Source: Chaetoderma sp. LZ-2023a (Eukaryota; Mollusca; Caudofoveata; Chaetodermatida; Chaetodermatidae). From it: a stretch of DNA of 64,000 nt. Shown one piece after another: positions 34,095-46,035 of the stretch. The stretch is taken from positions 26,086,688 through 26,150,687 of the forward strand of contig CM067363.1 in NCBI GenBank assembly GCA_034401795.1, in the 5' to 3' direction. The translations under genes and the position numbers were made by a program. Within the stretch, counting starts at the first letter, position 1. Every line of letters starts with the position of its first letter. The notes under the pieces are model-generated. The model ran no database searches and was not told the DNA's origin. It saw only the letters and a list, made by a program, of their open reading frames with translations.

Positions 34095-34185
34095 TGTCCA
34101 TGTGCAGACTAACTGAAGACTACTTTTAAAAATGTACCACTGGAATGACAGGCTCGAAGACCGGGAAATGTTCTTGAACAAATTC
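34095..34185. mobile_element. HP2 hairpin fragment
   Basis: GTGTCCATGTGCAGACTAAC, GAAGACTACTTTTAAAAATG, then TACCACTGGAATGACAGGCT; the return half is degraded. Confidence 0.55.
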
Positions 34186-34599
34186 GGGTGTGAAAAGGTA
34201 AAGCCTAAATGCAATAAATACTCACCATGCGTGCATATACATGCTCTGAACATAACACATTATCTAGGCTGTCCAGGGCAACCACTATGTTAAAATGGGG
34301 TTGGCATGCAGTAAAGAGCGGTTGCCACGGACCGCAGGAACGTATAATTGTAATGGGCTGAGTCAATACAGCATCGTGTCTTTGTAATCCAAACCATTCT
34401 CAAGGGAAATCATAGGCTCATTGACTAACACTGTTTTAAATTGTCCATGTATGCTAATTAAGATATGGAGATTCATTCACGAAGAGATGTCCGTCATTGT
34501 CACTGAAATATGTTATTGGATCTTTTGATGATGGATGGTATGAAGCGGTATTTACTCTAATGCCTACCATGTTTGATTACATAGAAACACAGCCGACGT
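34186..34599. other. Unassigned sequence
   Basis: No gene or repeat that I can support. Confidence 0.4.
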
Positions 34600-34895
34600 G
34601 TTTCGCCCCTCTTGTGTCACCTGAGCCCTTCCAACTTCAAACCGTCTAGTTCAAACCAACGAAAATCAGCTAAGTAATGGTCTTGTGACATGTTTATTTG
34701 CAGGGAAAGAGAAGATTGCTTTGAAATATTTACCACCGGAATGCCCGGCTCGGTAACCGGCCAACATTTTAGTGGGAAATGTATAATAAATAGTCTTCTA
34801 AAATTAAAATTATTTGAAGGATGTTGACTATTAAAACGATTAATTGGTATAAGTAGTATTTTGCGCGCTTTGAGGCGTTGTTGACACACGTGGTT
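34600..34895. mobile_element. HP2 hairpin element, best-bounded copy
   Basis: It is framed by CCCCTCTTGTGTCACC on the left and GTTGTTGACACACGTGG on the right, an approximate inverted repeat. The middle is a palindrome around GGCTCGGTAACCGGCC (TTTACCACCGGAATGCC ... AACATTTTAGTGGG), itself framed by TTTATTTGCAGGGAAAGAGA and AATAGTCTTCTAAAATT. No protein is encoded. Confidence 0.6.
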
Positions 34896-35859
34896 AGACC
34901 AACACGATGTGGATCCAGATATCCATATCTCATAATACTATTCTCACTAAATGATAGGCACTGCGTACGTTAAGTTGATCGCAATATAAACATCAAGATC
35001 TTTCGATATAGCAATACCTTTTAAATCAACATTTCAGGAATCATATAATTTGTATGTAACATATCCATGATCTTCAGCCGGTTATTGTGCCTGACATCCG
35101 GCTGTTGTGTATTCTATTGATATATGGATCTCAAATAAATCAATACTTCCAAGATAACCGACCATTGATGCCGGTTAAACAAGGACATCTTTGACCAATG
35201 CGCGCCTCGATCATAGAGTTTTCAATCGAACTGTCGCGAGATCAAAAAGGGATATTTTTGGAGCAATGTTGTTAAAAGCGGTTGATGGTGCGTTTTCGTT
35301 TTAACAGTATAATTGACACAATTCTTCAGAACCCCACGTACACACATCCACCCACATTTGGCAAAATCCGATCCATTAGAAGCACAGTTATTGTAATATG
35401 TGCTAAAAGTGTATATTTCCATAATAATGTTCCTGAAAGATCGTGCTGTTCTCATGTAGATTTTGATCCACAAATCGGATTACGTATTTTGGACCACATG
35501 GACATGGTTGTTTCCAAAGTTGGAGAAGATTCCTCTAATAAAACAAGAGGTATTTGGAAAATGTCTTAAGACCAATAACAATGCCAACAAAACGTGCCGG
35601 AAAGGGTGTGACTTTCTACTAGAAGTTCACACCTTTGGGCATCATCCAAAGAATCCGGATTCCGCAGCGAACGAGATGCGGTCGACTCTGTTCGCATTCC
35701 AACCGAACCAATAGTATTTGTGAAATGTAAAAAAGACAAATGCAATCTCGGAACTGTTTCCACGCATAGCTTAGAGTCTCGTCGTACTGATTTAAAACCT
35801 AACACAAAGACCAGTTACAAGAGTATACGTCACACAGCTCATCCATTACGGCAAACTAT
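34896..35859. other. Unassigned sequence, possible coding relic at 35282-35714
   Basis: Two overlapping plus-strand frames give protein-like text (DFDPQIGLRILDHMDMVVSK, then CRKGCDFLLEVHTFGHHPKN after a frame change near 35565). I recognise no family and would not call a gene. Confidence 0.3.
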
Positions 35860-36530
35860 GTAAGATATTTGAAACTGATTTAACAAAATCAGGTTAGTTT
35901 CTCCGTCAAATTGAGTACTCTGCATGGTACATAATTGGAGTTGTATTCTGGTCACACTCATCAGTTCCGCTATGCATTCATAATCTTTCAATGTCATAAA
36001 CATTTCATTGTATTTGTAGTCATTCATTCACATCAACTACACTAGTCAATTGGTGGGACAATCAGTTGGTTGATCCTTCAGTCAGTCCGTTGATTGACCA
36101 GTTAGGGGTTGTTTAGGGATGGTCGGTCAGTTGGTCATCCGGTCAGACGTTCATCAATTGGTCGGTTAGTTGGTCAGTGGTTATGTCGGTCGTTCTGTTA
36201 GGCGTTTGGTCTATCTGCCAGTTGGTCAGTTGGTATGTCTGTCGCGGAGGGTGGGTGGGTCAGTCGGTCGGTCGGTCGGTCGATGTGTTCCAAAAAGTTG
36301 ACATCTTACTTGATATAATGCTGTGATGCTACCAACATGCGTGAGTGAGTGTTGTTCTAGTGAAGGTGTGCATGCAAATGATTGATTGATTGATCGGCCG
36401 GTCAGTCTGTCAGTCGGTCGATTGGTCAGTCAGTCGGTCAGTCCGTCGATTGGTTGAATGAATGAACGAATACACGACCGGTCGAGCGAACGGACGACAG
36501 ACCACCGACCGAGCAATCGATTTATTGATT
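35860..36530. repeat. Duplicated tetranucleotide block, copy 2
   Basis: It begins with a broken HP1 core (GAAACTGATTTAACAAAATC), then CATTTCATTGTATTTGTAGTC, then 36050-36530 dominated by GGTCGGTC, GGTCAGT and their drift products. It parallels 25290-26040. Confidence 0.7.
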
Positions 36531-36635
36531 TAGTGTGTGGGTCTGCCTGCTTTCATTCTTTCAAATAATTAATCATTACGAACGAATAGTTATGCATTCG
36601 TGTGTGATTTTATACATGTGGGACCATGTGCGTTT

Positions 36636-36643
36636 ATATATAT

Positions 36644-36720
<77 letters not shown>

Positions 36721-36833
36721 CGTGCGTGCTTGTGCGCGCGTGTGCGTGTGTGTGTGCGTGTGCGTGTGCGTATGTGCGCGTGTCTGAGTGCGTGCATGTG
36801 TGTGTGCGTGCGTGTGTGCGTGCGTGCGTGCGA

Positions 36834-36888
<55 letters not shown>

Positions 36889-36910
36889 AGCGTGCGTGCG
36901 TGATGGCAAT
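36636..36910. repeat. Compound microsatellite (TA)n-(GT)n-(GTGC)n
   Basis: About 70 bases of TA repeats are followed by GTGT/GCGT alternation and then nearly pure GTGC units up to 36900. Z-DNA-prone alternating purine-pyrimidine throughout. Confidence 0.95.
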
Positions 36911-37499
36911 ACGTTGGGTGTATTATCTTTACACACGCATGATAGACTTTCAATATGTACACACACGCACGCACGCACGATTGCACGCACGCACGGACAC
37001 AGGCAAGGCATTTAGCGCAATGTCCTTAACATTCTAGCAACGCCTTGACCTTTGATAGCAAATCATTAATTCAATGTCCAGGACAAATGACAGTACATTT
37101 CGTCGGCGTAAGATTACACAGCATACACAGTCAACTCTAATCTATTCATCGGCTATATTGATCACCGATAATTATTTTGAAAGTTTGGTTGAGCAATTGC
37201 CACATTTTGTAATAATCCATATTCGGCCAGTGGCATCACGTAGCCAAGAAGAGCACGACGCCGGTATGCTTTAGCTGTTCTATATTTTCTTTATTCGGGA
37301 GTGTACTGATTTGCGCTGAATGTACTTGACTAGGGTTTTGATAGGATGCCTAATGGCATGTTCTTGCTGGATGTATGCCTTCTGAGATTCATGAATAATT
37401 TGCCAGTTAGGTTGTTTGCTTAACGGGGTCCTATATATCTATATCTCGCCCTCGTTCCTCTGGTATCCCATGCAGTTTCGTATTAGAATTAAATCAGTT
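36911..37499. other. Unassigned sequence
   Basis: A short (CACG)n stretch lies at 36960-36985. No gene seen. Confidence 0.4.
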
Positions 37500-37529
37500 G
37501 AAGAAATCTCTCACTTGACACAATCCAGT

Positions 37530-38403
37530 CCAGGACTGCCACTTCCTCATTGCGGGAAATTTTAATAGCCAGTCCCAGAGCTGGGGATACAGAATACTTG
37601 ATACACGAGGAGAAGACATTGAAGCATGGCAAGATGAAAAGCACCTTTTACTTGTCAACGATCCCACAGATCAGCCTGCCTTCTACTCGCGCCGGTGGCG
37701 CTCGACAACAACGCCGGACTTGGCATTTTGTACAGAAGACATCCACAGAAACTTCAGTAGAGTGGTCGGATCGCAGTTAGGAGGAAGCGACCACCGCCCG
37801 GTCCTCCTCTCTCTTTCTGGAAGTATTTCGACAAGTTCACCTCAACATCCAAGGTGGAACTACAAAAAGGCAAATTGGAGTCTGTTCGGCATTCGTTCCA
37901 ATGAACTTACCCAAAACATAGCAGTAGAAGGGAGAAACATCAACAATGTGGTCAAGGAATTTAATTCAAGTATCCTCAAGGCTGCCAACGAAGCGATTCC
38001 TCGAGGGTTCAGGAAAAACTACAGCCCCTACTGGACAACAGAACTGCAAGCAGCACATGATAAACTAGAAAAGGCCAGAGAAGATGCAGAGGGTACTCCC
38101 TGTCATGAAAACCACTTCACGCTACAACAAACTAAAGCCAGGTATCGAAAGACCATGCTGGAGGCCAAAAGAAGAAGCTGGAGTGAAAAGACGGCATGGT
38201 TTAACTTAGAGAGAGACACCACAAAGCTATGGAGACTGACTAAAGCACTGCATGATGAGGGTGTCGGTGAAAAAAAAATAACTCTTGAAGAAGATGGACA
38301 AGCACTGACAGGAAAGATGGCTGCAGATGCCTTTGCGAAGGCATACGCAAAAAAAATCAACATTTCTATACCACGAATGCGTCAAAAAGAGGTTAGAAAA
38401 TAG
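37530..38403 (+). pseudogene. LINE-Q endonuclease C-terminus and linker
   Basis: FLIAGNFNSQSQSWGYRILD (37540-37600) is the GDFN block with aspartate changed to asparagine. HLLLVNDPTDQPAFYSRRWR and TPDLAFCTEDI follow in frame, then GSQLGGSDHRPVLLSL with the catalytic SDH (about 37780-37800). The rest (RSNELTQNIAVEG..., RGFRKNYSPYWTTELQAAHD, ARYRKTMLEAKRRSWSEKTA) is the linker between endonuclease and RT. The frame stays open from 37720 to the stop at 38401. Confidence 0.8.
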
Positions 38404-39623
38404 CAAAAGGAAAGAACAGACACAAACACTCACGGTGCAATGAAAGTTGACATTGGTTTAGCAGAACTGAAGAAGGCTATCCGCTAATTGAAGAAGAAGA
38501 AATCTCACGGGCCAAATGACATTACGAATGAAATGATCCAACACCTTGGTAATGCATCTATTCGCAAGTTGCTAGATATCATTAATCTCAGTTAGACCAA
38601 TGGAGAGGTTCTTCCGTGCTGGAAGGAAGCCAGAATGACTCCTATTCTGAAAAAGGGAAGAACAAGACGAAAGTGCTGAGCTACCGTCCTATCAGTCTTA
38701 CAAGCTGCATATGCAAGACCATGGAGCGCATCATCAACCAGCGTTTGCAATTGTACCTGGAGTCGGAGAACAGTATAGTTTCAGAGCAGGCCGGCTTCAG
38801 AAGATACAGGAGCACAGAAGATCAAACAACACATCTTGCACAGGTCATAGAGGACACTTTTCAAGCCAAGAAGGTGATTCCAGCTGCCTTTATCGATCTG
38901 CAGAAGGCATTTGACAAGGTGTGGAAGGATGGCCTCCTCGTGAAGCCCCGGCGCACAGGCATCGGTGGCAACATGTTCCGATGGACCAAGTCATACCTAC
39001 ACAATCGCAGAGCTAGGGTGCAGGGGGATGGACAATATGGACAGAATGTATTGCTGAGACAAGGGGTGCCACAAGGCGGAGTATTATCACCAACTCTGTT
39101 CATACTCTTCATTAATGACATTGTAGCAGAGCTGCCCAATGGGATCCAAGCAGCCCTCTATGCAGATGACCTCGTACTCTGGTGCACCGAGGAGTACACA
39201 ACGACTGTCACGTACAGAATGCAGCTCCCCTTGGACAGAATTACAGCTTGGGGCAGTCGCTGGTGCATTACCATCAACAAAGAAAAATCATCAGCCATGC
39301 TATTCTCACTGTCCACCAACACCAAGGTTGGCAATCTGACACTGGCAGGGACTCCACTCGAGTACGTGGACCAGCAGACATGCATGGGAGCCACCTATGA
39401 CAGAAGATTAACATGGAAGGAGCACATCCAGAATGCAGAGGCAATTGCCAGAAGAAAGCTAAACATCATGAGGAAGTTGGCAGGAACAAAGTGGGGTGCC
39501 AATGAAAGGATCCTCAAGACGATCTACCTAGGTGCCGTACGACCACACCTTGAGTATGGATCCAGCTCATGGATGACAGCAGCTAAATCTCATCAACAGA
39601 CCCTCGACAGAGTACAAAACTAG
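38404..39623 (+). pseudogene. LINE-Q reverse transcriptase
   Basis: After two stops (38485 and 38595 region) the fingers block KKKSHGPNDITNEMIQHLG is readable; a frameshift near 38660 leads into a 335-residue open frame. In that frame: LSYRPISLTSCICKTMERII (21-40), motif A AAFIDLQKAFDKVW with D94, motif B GVPQGGVLSPTLF (150-162), motif C LYADDLVLW (181-189) with both aspartates intact. RR(L)TWKEHI and KLNIMRKLAGTKWGANE are the thumb region. A stop (VQN*) interrupts at 39621. The active site itself is preserved. Confidence 0.85.
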
Positions 39624-40581
39624 GCACTGCGCATCCTTACTGGTGGAAAGAGATCAACACCAATAGAAAAATGGAGCAGACAGCAGGCATCCCCCCCCCC
39701 ACTTAGCAAAGGAAGGGAATGCAAAGCACTGATCCAAGTTGCAAAGTTCAAATCGTGTAACAACCACCCGATGAAGATTAGGCAAGCACAGCTATCATCA
39801 GGAAGACTTAAAAGATCAAGTTTTGTGATAGAGACTAAGGCACTTCAAAGGAAACAACAAGAAATGTTGCCAGCACAAATAGAAGACCCACCCACACCCT
39901 TGATCCTCCACCCTGGGAAACAAAGTAGAGAGCATGGCTATTCGCACCACAGTACCTCATCTCACAACCACAGATGATCACAGCGATGTTAGCATGAAGG
40001 CCCTGACCCTAGCCATGCCGGAAGAAATGTACCCTCAGGAGACATGGACAAGGATCTACACAGACGGATCAGTCAAAGATGGAATTAGGAGCGGAGATGC
40101 CGGACTGCACATACAGTATCCAAACGGACAACATGAGTCAGCTGCAATACCGACGGGCACACTCTGCACAAAATACAGAGCTGAAGTCGAAGCACTGGTT
40201 TATGCAGCTAATACCATCAGCAGAACAGCAGACCCTATTACACAGATTGTCTTTTTATCTGATTCCCGCTCCGTCCTTGAGGCTATCACCAAAGGTAAGC
40301 TGCCACAGCTTGAAGAAGTACTACAAACCATCAAATGCTTTCGGATAGCACTGCAGTGGATCCCCTCACAGTGTGGCGTCCAAGGAAAGGAGGAAGCAGA
40401 CAAGATGGCAAAGGTGGGTGCAGAAGAGAATCAGACAGAAAACATGGTTACCCCTACAGAGATGAGGACTATCATCAAATCACTATATAGAACACCTCAA
40501 TCAGAAGATGCCTACACTCATCTCTCGAGGCCAGAGCAAGTGACTATTTTTCGTCCCAGAACTAACTGGACACCAGACTAA
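39624..40581 (+). pseudogene. LINE-Q RNase H domain
   Basis: 39624-39933 continues the RT C-terminus (ALRILTGGKRSTPIEKWSRQ). After a frame change, 39934-40581 encodes RNase H: IYTDGS (D44), TKYRAEVEAL (E84), IVFLSDSRSV (D110), WIPSQCGVQGKEEADKMAKV (D156). The four acidic residues are present, but the histidine of the family's SHCGVQGNE motif is glutamine (Q146). The domain would remove RNA from the cDNA hybrid. The frame ends TNWTPD before a stop, short of the C-terminal region. Confidence 0.85.
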
Positions 40582-40800
40582 ACCAACACATGTACAGGCG
40601 GTTCCACTTAACGACATCGCCCGCTTGTCCTTGTGACGAAGCAGAACAGCCCACATGCTTCAATTCTGCAGTACGTATCAGCTGCTGAGAGAAGAGATCT
40701 GGCCTTTGTCAACCTCTTTCCCGAAAAGCTGTATGGGGCTGTGGAAGAACTGCAGAAAACAACAGATTGCATCTTGAAAACGGCTCTCCAAGTGTGATAC
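40582..40800 (+). pseudogene. LINE-Q cysteine-rich C-terminus
   Basis: Beyond the stop, the sequence reads HMYRRFHLTTSPACPCDEAE, then CFNSAVRISAAERRDLAFVN and LYGAVEELQKTTDCI in shifted frames. A Cys-x-Cys pair with downstream CF is the relic of the zinc-finger-like end seen in I/Nimb-type elements. It closes at about 40797 before the GAA tail. Confidence 0.65.
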
Positions 40801-40845
40801 CAGCAATTGAAAAGAAGAAGAAGAAGAAGAAGAAGTTGAAGAAAT

Positions 40846-41389
40846 GTAGGACAGGCAGTATGGTTTCCTTTCAAGAATTTGACATCTTAATTGATAAAAC
40901 AGTCAAATGCAAAATTATAGAATTACAGATTTCGATAGAGTCATAGTATGAACTTTGTTTCTGAAAATGAACTGTGTCGCGTAATACAAATGGATCGGGC
41001 ACATGGGAGCCATATGCGAATGATCTCCTTATGGGAATTAATGGAGGATTCCTGTGTATCAATGAATCATATGCCGTCATAATCTACTACGTTAGGCATG
41101 GCGTAGCTAGGTGGCGCTTAGGTAAAGAATGGTGGTGCATAGCTAAACAATCGTGTTGGAAATGTAAGAGAAATCCTAATCCTCTTCTGCCTCCGGTTAT
41201 TATATGAACTTTCTGACGGCAAACAGATACGAGAATATAAATGTCATCCACACATGTTACTAGACGTATGCGTCGAGTCTGAAAGCACACATCTCAGCCA
41301 ATATAGTTGCACCACTTGAACGATTACCAAAAAAGCTGCATTGTTATTGAAATATAAAACCTAGAATTGTGTGCATGTGTAACAAAAAC
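40846..41389. other. Unassigned sequence
   Basis: No gene or repeat that I can support. Confidence 0.4.
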
Positions 41390-41745
41390 ACCTATCCACG
41401 ATGCGTTAATACCACAAGAGAGCGGTGCTAACCTGCAATAACTACGCATTTACTACCCTCCAGGGTAAGATGATCGCTAGAGCTGGACATGTTAAAAACA
41501 TCTCGGATATGTAATGACAGAACTGCCGTGATTTATTGGCCATTCACAAAAAGAAATTACTATGCATTTGGATGTTTGCTGTAGTATGTACACTGATAAA
41601 CTGCGGATGCCTGGAAGATATGTATGCCGATAACATATGGCCACGGAGACTAACATAATCTTACTAGTGTCTCATGCTGGCATCAGTCTTTTGCTAAAAG
41701 TACCGTTTTGTTCCGGATAATGATGTGTCAAGATGTATTCGCAAG
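41390..41745. repeat. Rep3 fragment, copy d
   Basis: ACGCATTTACTACCCTCCAG, AGAGCTGGACATG, GACAGAACTGCC and GGCCATTCACA occur in the same order as 12015-12120 and 46785-46880. Confidence 0.6.
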
Positions 41746-42164
41746 ATGACTAGTGTCGGAGAATGACACTACGAAACGGATTAAACGGACAACATGATTC
41801 GTTTAAAGAGCGTTGACAGCTGTCGCGATACAAAGGCCAAATTGACAATTGCCAGATCGCAGTATAACGGGATCGCAGTATGACGATTAATCATACAAAG
41901 GAACTCCACCAGTGAGTCGCACACTAATTTAGTTTCAGCACATTGCATACTATGCATGCAGAATGATATTGGTGACCCAATCATTATACATTATGATGTG
42001 GTCATTTGAATTGTTCGCAGGACTGAACACTTATAGTAAAAGAATGCCAACATTAAAAGCAATTGATTCTCTGTTGGCTGTTACAAATATAATAGTACAT
42101 CGAGTTAATTTCTACAACTTTGTCAACACGAAAAGCAACCACATCAACAAAGGTTGATGCAGCC
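41746..42164. other. Unassigned sequence
   Basis: No gene or repeat that I can support. Confidence 0.4.
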
Positions 42165-42415
42165 TGGACAACAACGACACGGCAATGATGATGCCGATGA
42201 TGGTCAAAACAACCACAACAGCAACACTCGCACGTTAGCGAGAAAAGCAACAAGAGAATCATCATGGCACCACCACCATCACCATCATCATCGTCATCAT
42301 CGTCATCACCATCGTCATCACCAGAAGCAGTAGCCGCAACGGCCATTGTAACAAATGCAACTGCTTCATGATACTGATGCTGAGGACGAAAGCGACGACG
42401 ACGACGACGACCATG
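42165..42415. repeat. Triplet island (CAA/CAC/CAT/CGT/GAC)
   Basis: Triplet-phased sequence with CATCATCGTCATCATCGTCA at 42285 and (GAC)n at 42395-42412. Open frames on the minus strand are runs of D, V or R and stop outside the island. Confidence 0.85.
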
Positions 42416-43256
42416 CCGATGGCATCTTTTCAGACACACATGTGTTTTATAAATTACTGAAATGCATGTGAATATTGTAAAGCACAATACTGTTGGTCCT
42501 TAAATCGTACCGACTTTTAATTACGTTGTCAATATGCAAGTAATTTAAATCCTATACATCTTGCATTATTTCGCAACACTCCTACGTATTTGTGTGTACA
42601 GTCACATTGCAGAAAGAGCACATGGGAGAATGGCATTGGTGGTCGCTAATGTCAAAACACTCCATCAAATGGTGCCATAATTAACTACATGGCTGCATGC
42701 CCTTTTAAATATGCATCACCAATTAATTGAGAATATGCGTAGACCAGTAAGCGGTTGTGTTTTCTGTAAGCAGCTTGTATTGCTTTACCACCATTGGTTT
42801 AAAATGTTTTCTGACGCCTCATATCCTTAAGGAATTGAATTATACGAGAAGCTTGTTTCTGCATGTCAATCCTTGCCACATCAGCAAATAGACCTCATCA
42901 ACGCAATCGTTATTAAGAAAGCCACGACACTGGGCGCACGCGCAAATACATGCATGAAAACAAGAAATTCTTTGCGTGAATACCATCTTTACAAAAGCTC
43001 CTACATCTCATAGATTTAGCCAGACAAAGGACAACTACAATTTGAGTTATTCTGTTATTATACCGATTCTCGAATTAATAATATTTCTGACTCGTATGAT
43101 ATGAGTAATTGAATCTAGGCAATTCTGAGACATCATCCTCCACACCATGTTAAGGATGTAGCCATGGTGAGAATGTTGATACCTCAAAGAACAGGAAGCA
43201 GCCGGTATGGCATCATGTTGTAAGGGGGAGTATGAGTGTGGTGGCAACCTGCGTGC
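42416..43256. other. Unassigned sequence
   Basis: No gene or repeat that I can support. Confidence 0.4.
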
Positions 43257-43285
43257 ACAGAAGAAGAAGAAGAAGAAAAAAAAAT
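43257..43285. repeat. (GAA)n microsatellite with poly-A
   Basis: Five to six GAA units followed by AAAAAAAA. Confidence 0.85.
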
Positions 43286-43373
43286 GGAGAATAAAAGGAG
43301 AAGAAGAGGAGCAGAAGAGATGGAACGATTGCAACTGCAATGCTGTTTTCAAACTACCGTAGCCGCAGAGCAC

Positions 43374-43393
43374 AGTATATCATCATCATCATT

Positions 43394-43461
<68 letters not shown>

Positions 43462-43690
43462 CACCACCGCCACCAGCACCAGCACCAGCACCAGTACCAC
43501 CACCACCACCACCACCACGACAACCACTAGCACCACCACCACCACGCCGACCACCACAACCACCACTACCACCACTACCACCACCACCGCCACCACCACC
43601 ACCACCCCCACCACCAACAACAACAACAACAACAAGAAAAACAACAACAACAACAACAACAACACCATCATCAGCATCATCATCATCAGA
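43374..43690. repeat. Triplet island: CAT, CAG, CAC, CAA, CAT blocks
   Basis: About 317 bases keep CAN phase with few breaks while the third base changes in blocks: T (43379-43430), G (43431-43460), mostly C (43461-43615), A (43616-43660), T again (43662-43688). Translated frames are homopolymeric and have no flanking domain. Confidence 0.95.
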
Positions 43691-44384
43691 AATTTACACC
43701 ACAATCATGCATACCCGGCTGCAATAAGAGTATGCAATTTCCTACCACTTATGCTGATTTCGTTAACGTCACACTTGTAATTAATGATGCCAGTCAAAGA
43801 AATGATGGATGCACATGGCATCGCGATACACTGCACATTGATGAGGACGTTGCAATAAACAAGGTTTCAATCCAGTTTGAAACGTAGTATTGATTAGAAT
43901 CCTATCTTACCAAGAGTTTGTGTTGATATAGCGAAGCTTTCAAATTAAGGCTCCCAGGAGAACTGAAAAGTGTTATCATGTAAGAGAATATATAGCATAA
44001 CCATGATTCTAACGTACTAGCGTGTTTCTCCTACCCACCACCCACCCAAAGATATGGCTCCACTCCACGAGAGCACTGGTATCGTGCAAATTAATTTGAA
44101 CGTGTGCAGTCAAGTGTGATATTCCATCAGAATGCTGACAGTTCAGCAGGTATAAAACAAATGGGAAATTGCTACATTGATTAGGACCTACGCACGGATG
44201 TTTGTACTAAGAATAGCCTGGGATATATCCGGCAATTCTCTCAACAGAAACCGGATATTCTTCCGAATATGTTCAGGGTTTGTCAACTGGTCTTTGGAAT
44301 TTCTAACCTGAATAACCAAGCACGGTACAATGCAACACAGTATGTGTATTATTGTGAAGGTAATAAAGTCATAATAAACTACTA
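43691..44384. other. Unassigned sequence
   Basis: No gene or repeat that I can support. Confidence 0.4.
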
Positions 44385-44600
44385 ATACTCAGACACATCG
44401 TACGAATTGTATGTCTTTGATAATTTAATAATGATACTGTTGAATATTTTGAAACTAATTTGACTGAACGCTGTTGCTGCCTATTAGTTTCAAAATATTC
44501 AACATATTTCCTGTATAGTTTTCTGGAAATTGATCGTCTGCAAGCTCAGATATCGATCGATCCCAACACGAGCGAAGCTTGGGCGGAGAATTTGCTAAAG
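44385..44600. mobile_element. HP1 fragment with shortened core
   Basis: TCGTACGAATTGTATGTCTT, GTTGAATATTTTGAAACTAA, GCTGTTGCTGCCTATTAGTT (the return arm has lost the GCAGCAACAGCGCC part), then CCTGTATAGTTTTCTGGAAA and CGATCGATCCCAACACGAGC. Both outer ends are lost. Confidence 0.75.
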
Positions 44601-44959
44601 CCAGGCGTGTTATAGCCAAAGCAAGATTTCTCCATTCATGTCCAATGCTATTTATCAGTTGTTCTCTGGCGGGATACATATGCCATTCTATGGGTAGTCC
44701 AAATAAGAACAATACCTTAAGGATAGTAATCACTCAATAATTGGAATCATGCTGGCACGCACTAAACCTGCGCGGCACAAAACAGATGCTAGAATGCCCA
44801 GCGATTCGATAGATCGACTTTGTAAGGATCGAGTCGAATGTAAGACGTTTAGACTTGTGACTCAATCTCATTGTTAACAAATGACAATTAAATATGTTTA
44901 ACACTTTAATGACCAATTTTGGTGGCAAATATCTAACTGTTTCCTTATTGAATATCCAT
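44601..44959. other. Unassigned sequence
   Basis: No gene or repeat that I can support. Confidence 0.4.
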
Positions 44960-45235
44960 TTGCAGGCTACAGAGCATATAGCAGCAACAGCACCCAGCAT
45001 CCTGTCAAATTAGTTTCAAATTATTCAACAGCATGTTTATTAAATAGTAAAAAACATACAATTCATACAACGACGCTTAGTCTGCCACCAATGATGTCTT
45101 CTTGACGAATGTTTCCACGTCATTCATGCCGTCATACTGACGTCGTTGACAACGACGTCATTCTACATGCCACGTAGTTGATAAGAACGTCATATGATGG
45201 ATGAATAGTCTGGAGAGGTCCATTGCTCACTATAT
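44960..45235. mobile_element. HP1 fragment: return arm and CRE arm
   Basis: CAGCAACAGCACCCAGCATC, CAAATTAGTTTCAAATTATT, AACAGCATGTTTATTAAATA, ACATACAATTCATACAACGA, several near-CRE motifs (TGACGTCG, CGACGTCAT), and a right end CTGGAGAGGTCC followed by ATT. Confidence 0.75.
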
Positions 45236-45829
45236 TTATCTTCAATCATACTCCATTCATCAATTCATCAATTCCTCTCAGAGATCATTTGCCTGTATAG
45301 AATTGTCAGGGATTGGATGCATGTATTGATAATTGGCATGTCAAGCAACGCAGATTTATCATTCATTGACATGGCGTAAATATATTAACGTCCTAAACGT
45401 TCCCCCGATCTAACATGCGCACACAGTCTAGTGACCTGCTGTTTGTTAAATCACGGAAGCGGGTACGTGGAAACAATTGCCAACATTCACCGTCTGAACA
45501 TTTGAATGTAATTACGACTGTCTATAGGGGAGTGTGCAGTGTGATACGGCGCAGTCTCTGTTTACAGGCGCTGCATATATATTCATAATATCTTCGGAGC
45601 GGACGATGCGAATCATTAGGAACATGAGATGTTCCCTGAAAGATACAGTGTGGCAACGCATTAGAAAAGGATTACATGTACGGCTATGAGTGTGCAGCTG
45701 CAGGCATTGAGAACGCTGACGTTGTGGAAGCATTGGCCAAGTTAGCTAATCTGAATAACGATGGGATTCTGGGAATCTTGCAGAAATTGTAATTTGTAGC
45801 ATGTTATGTAAGGAAATTCAGTTTATCGA
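45236..45829. other. Unassigned sequence with a short duplicated block
   Basis: 45275-45375 matches 27865-27990 (see that entry). No gene seen. Confidence 0.45.
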
Positions 45830-46035
45830 TCAAGCATATGACGTCATAATCTACTACGACTAGTCTAGAGTGACGTCATACTCGATTACGTCACCGATGT
45901 ATCGATTTAATCCGTCTTAGACGCTTAATAATTCGGCTAGTTCTATGAAGAAGACCCTGCCACGCGCCATTTATTACGTAATCGAGTGTGACGCCAGCCT
46001 ACATGTAACGTCAAACCCGTGGTCGACAGATTTGT
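45830..46035. mobile_element. HP1 CRE arms, partly inverted repeat
   Basis: AAGCATATGACGTCATAATC and AGAGTGACGTCATACTCGAT carry two TGACGTCA (45839, 45871); 45960-46012 (TTATTACGTAATCGAGTGTG, CTACATGTAACGTC) is an inverted copy of part of the same arm. No core is present. Confidence 0.65.

Larger units (their letters stand above)
37500..40845 (+). mobile_element. LINE-Q: 5'-truncated EN/RT/RNase H retrotransposon
   Basis: Order: C-terminal part of an APE endonuclease, RT, RNase H, a cysteine-rich C-terminus, and a (GAA)n tail at 40816-40838. EN-RT-RNase H in that order is the layout of the I/Nimb/Outcast group of LINEs. Missing: ORF1 and the first part of the endonuclease, as expected for incomplete reverse transcription. 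It is younger than LINE-P: long stretches are open, with only a handful of stops and frameshifts. Confidence 0.85.

Noticed and set aside
35282-35714. Possible exon pair with Cys/His-containing text
   Set aside because: Frames change near 35565, no family is recognisable, and there is no paralogue in the window to test frame conservation; left as unassigned.
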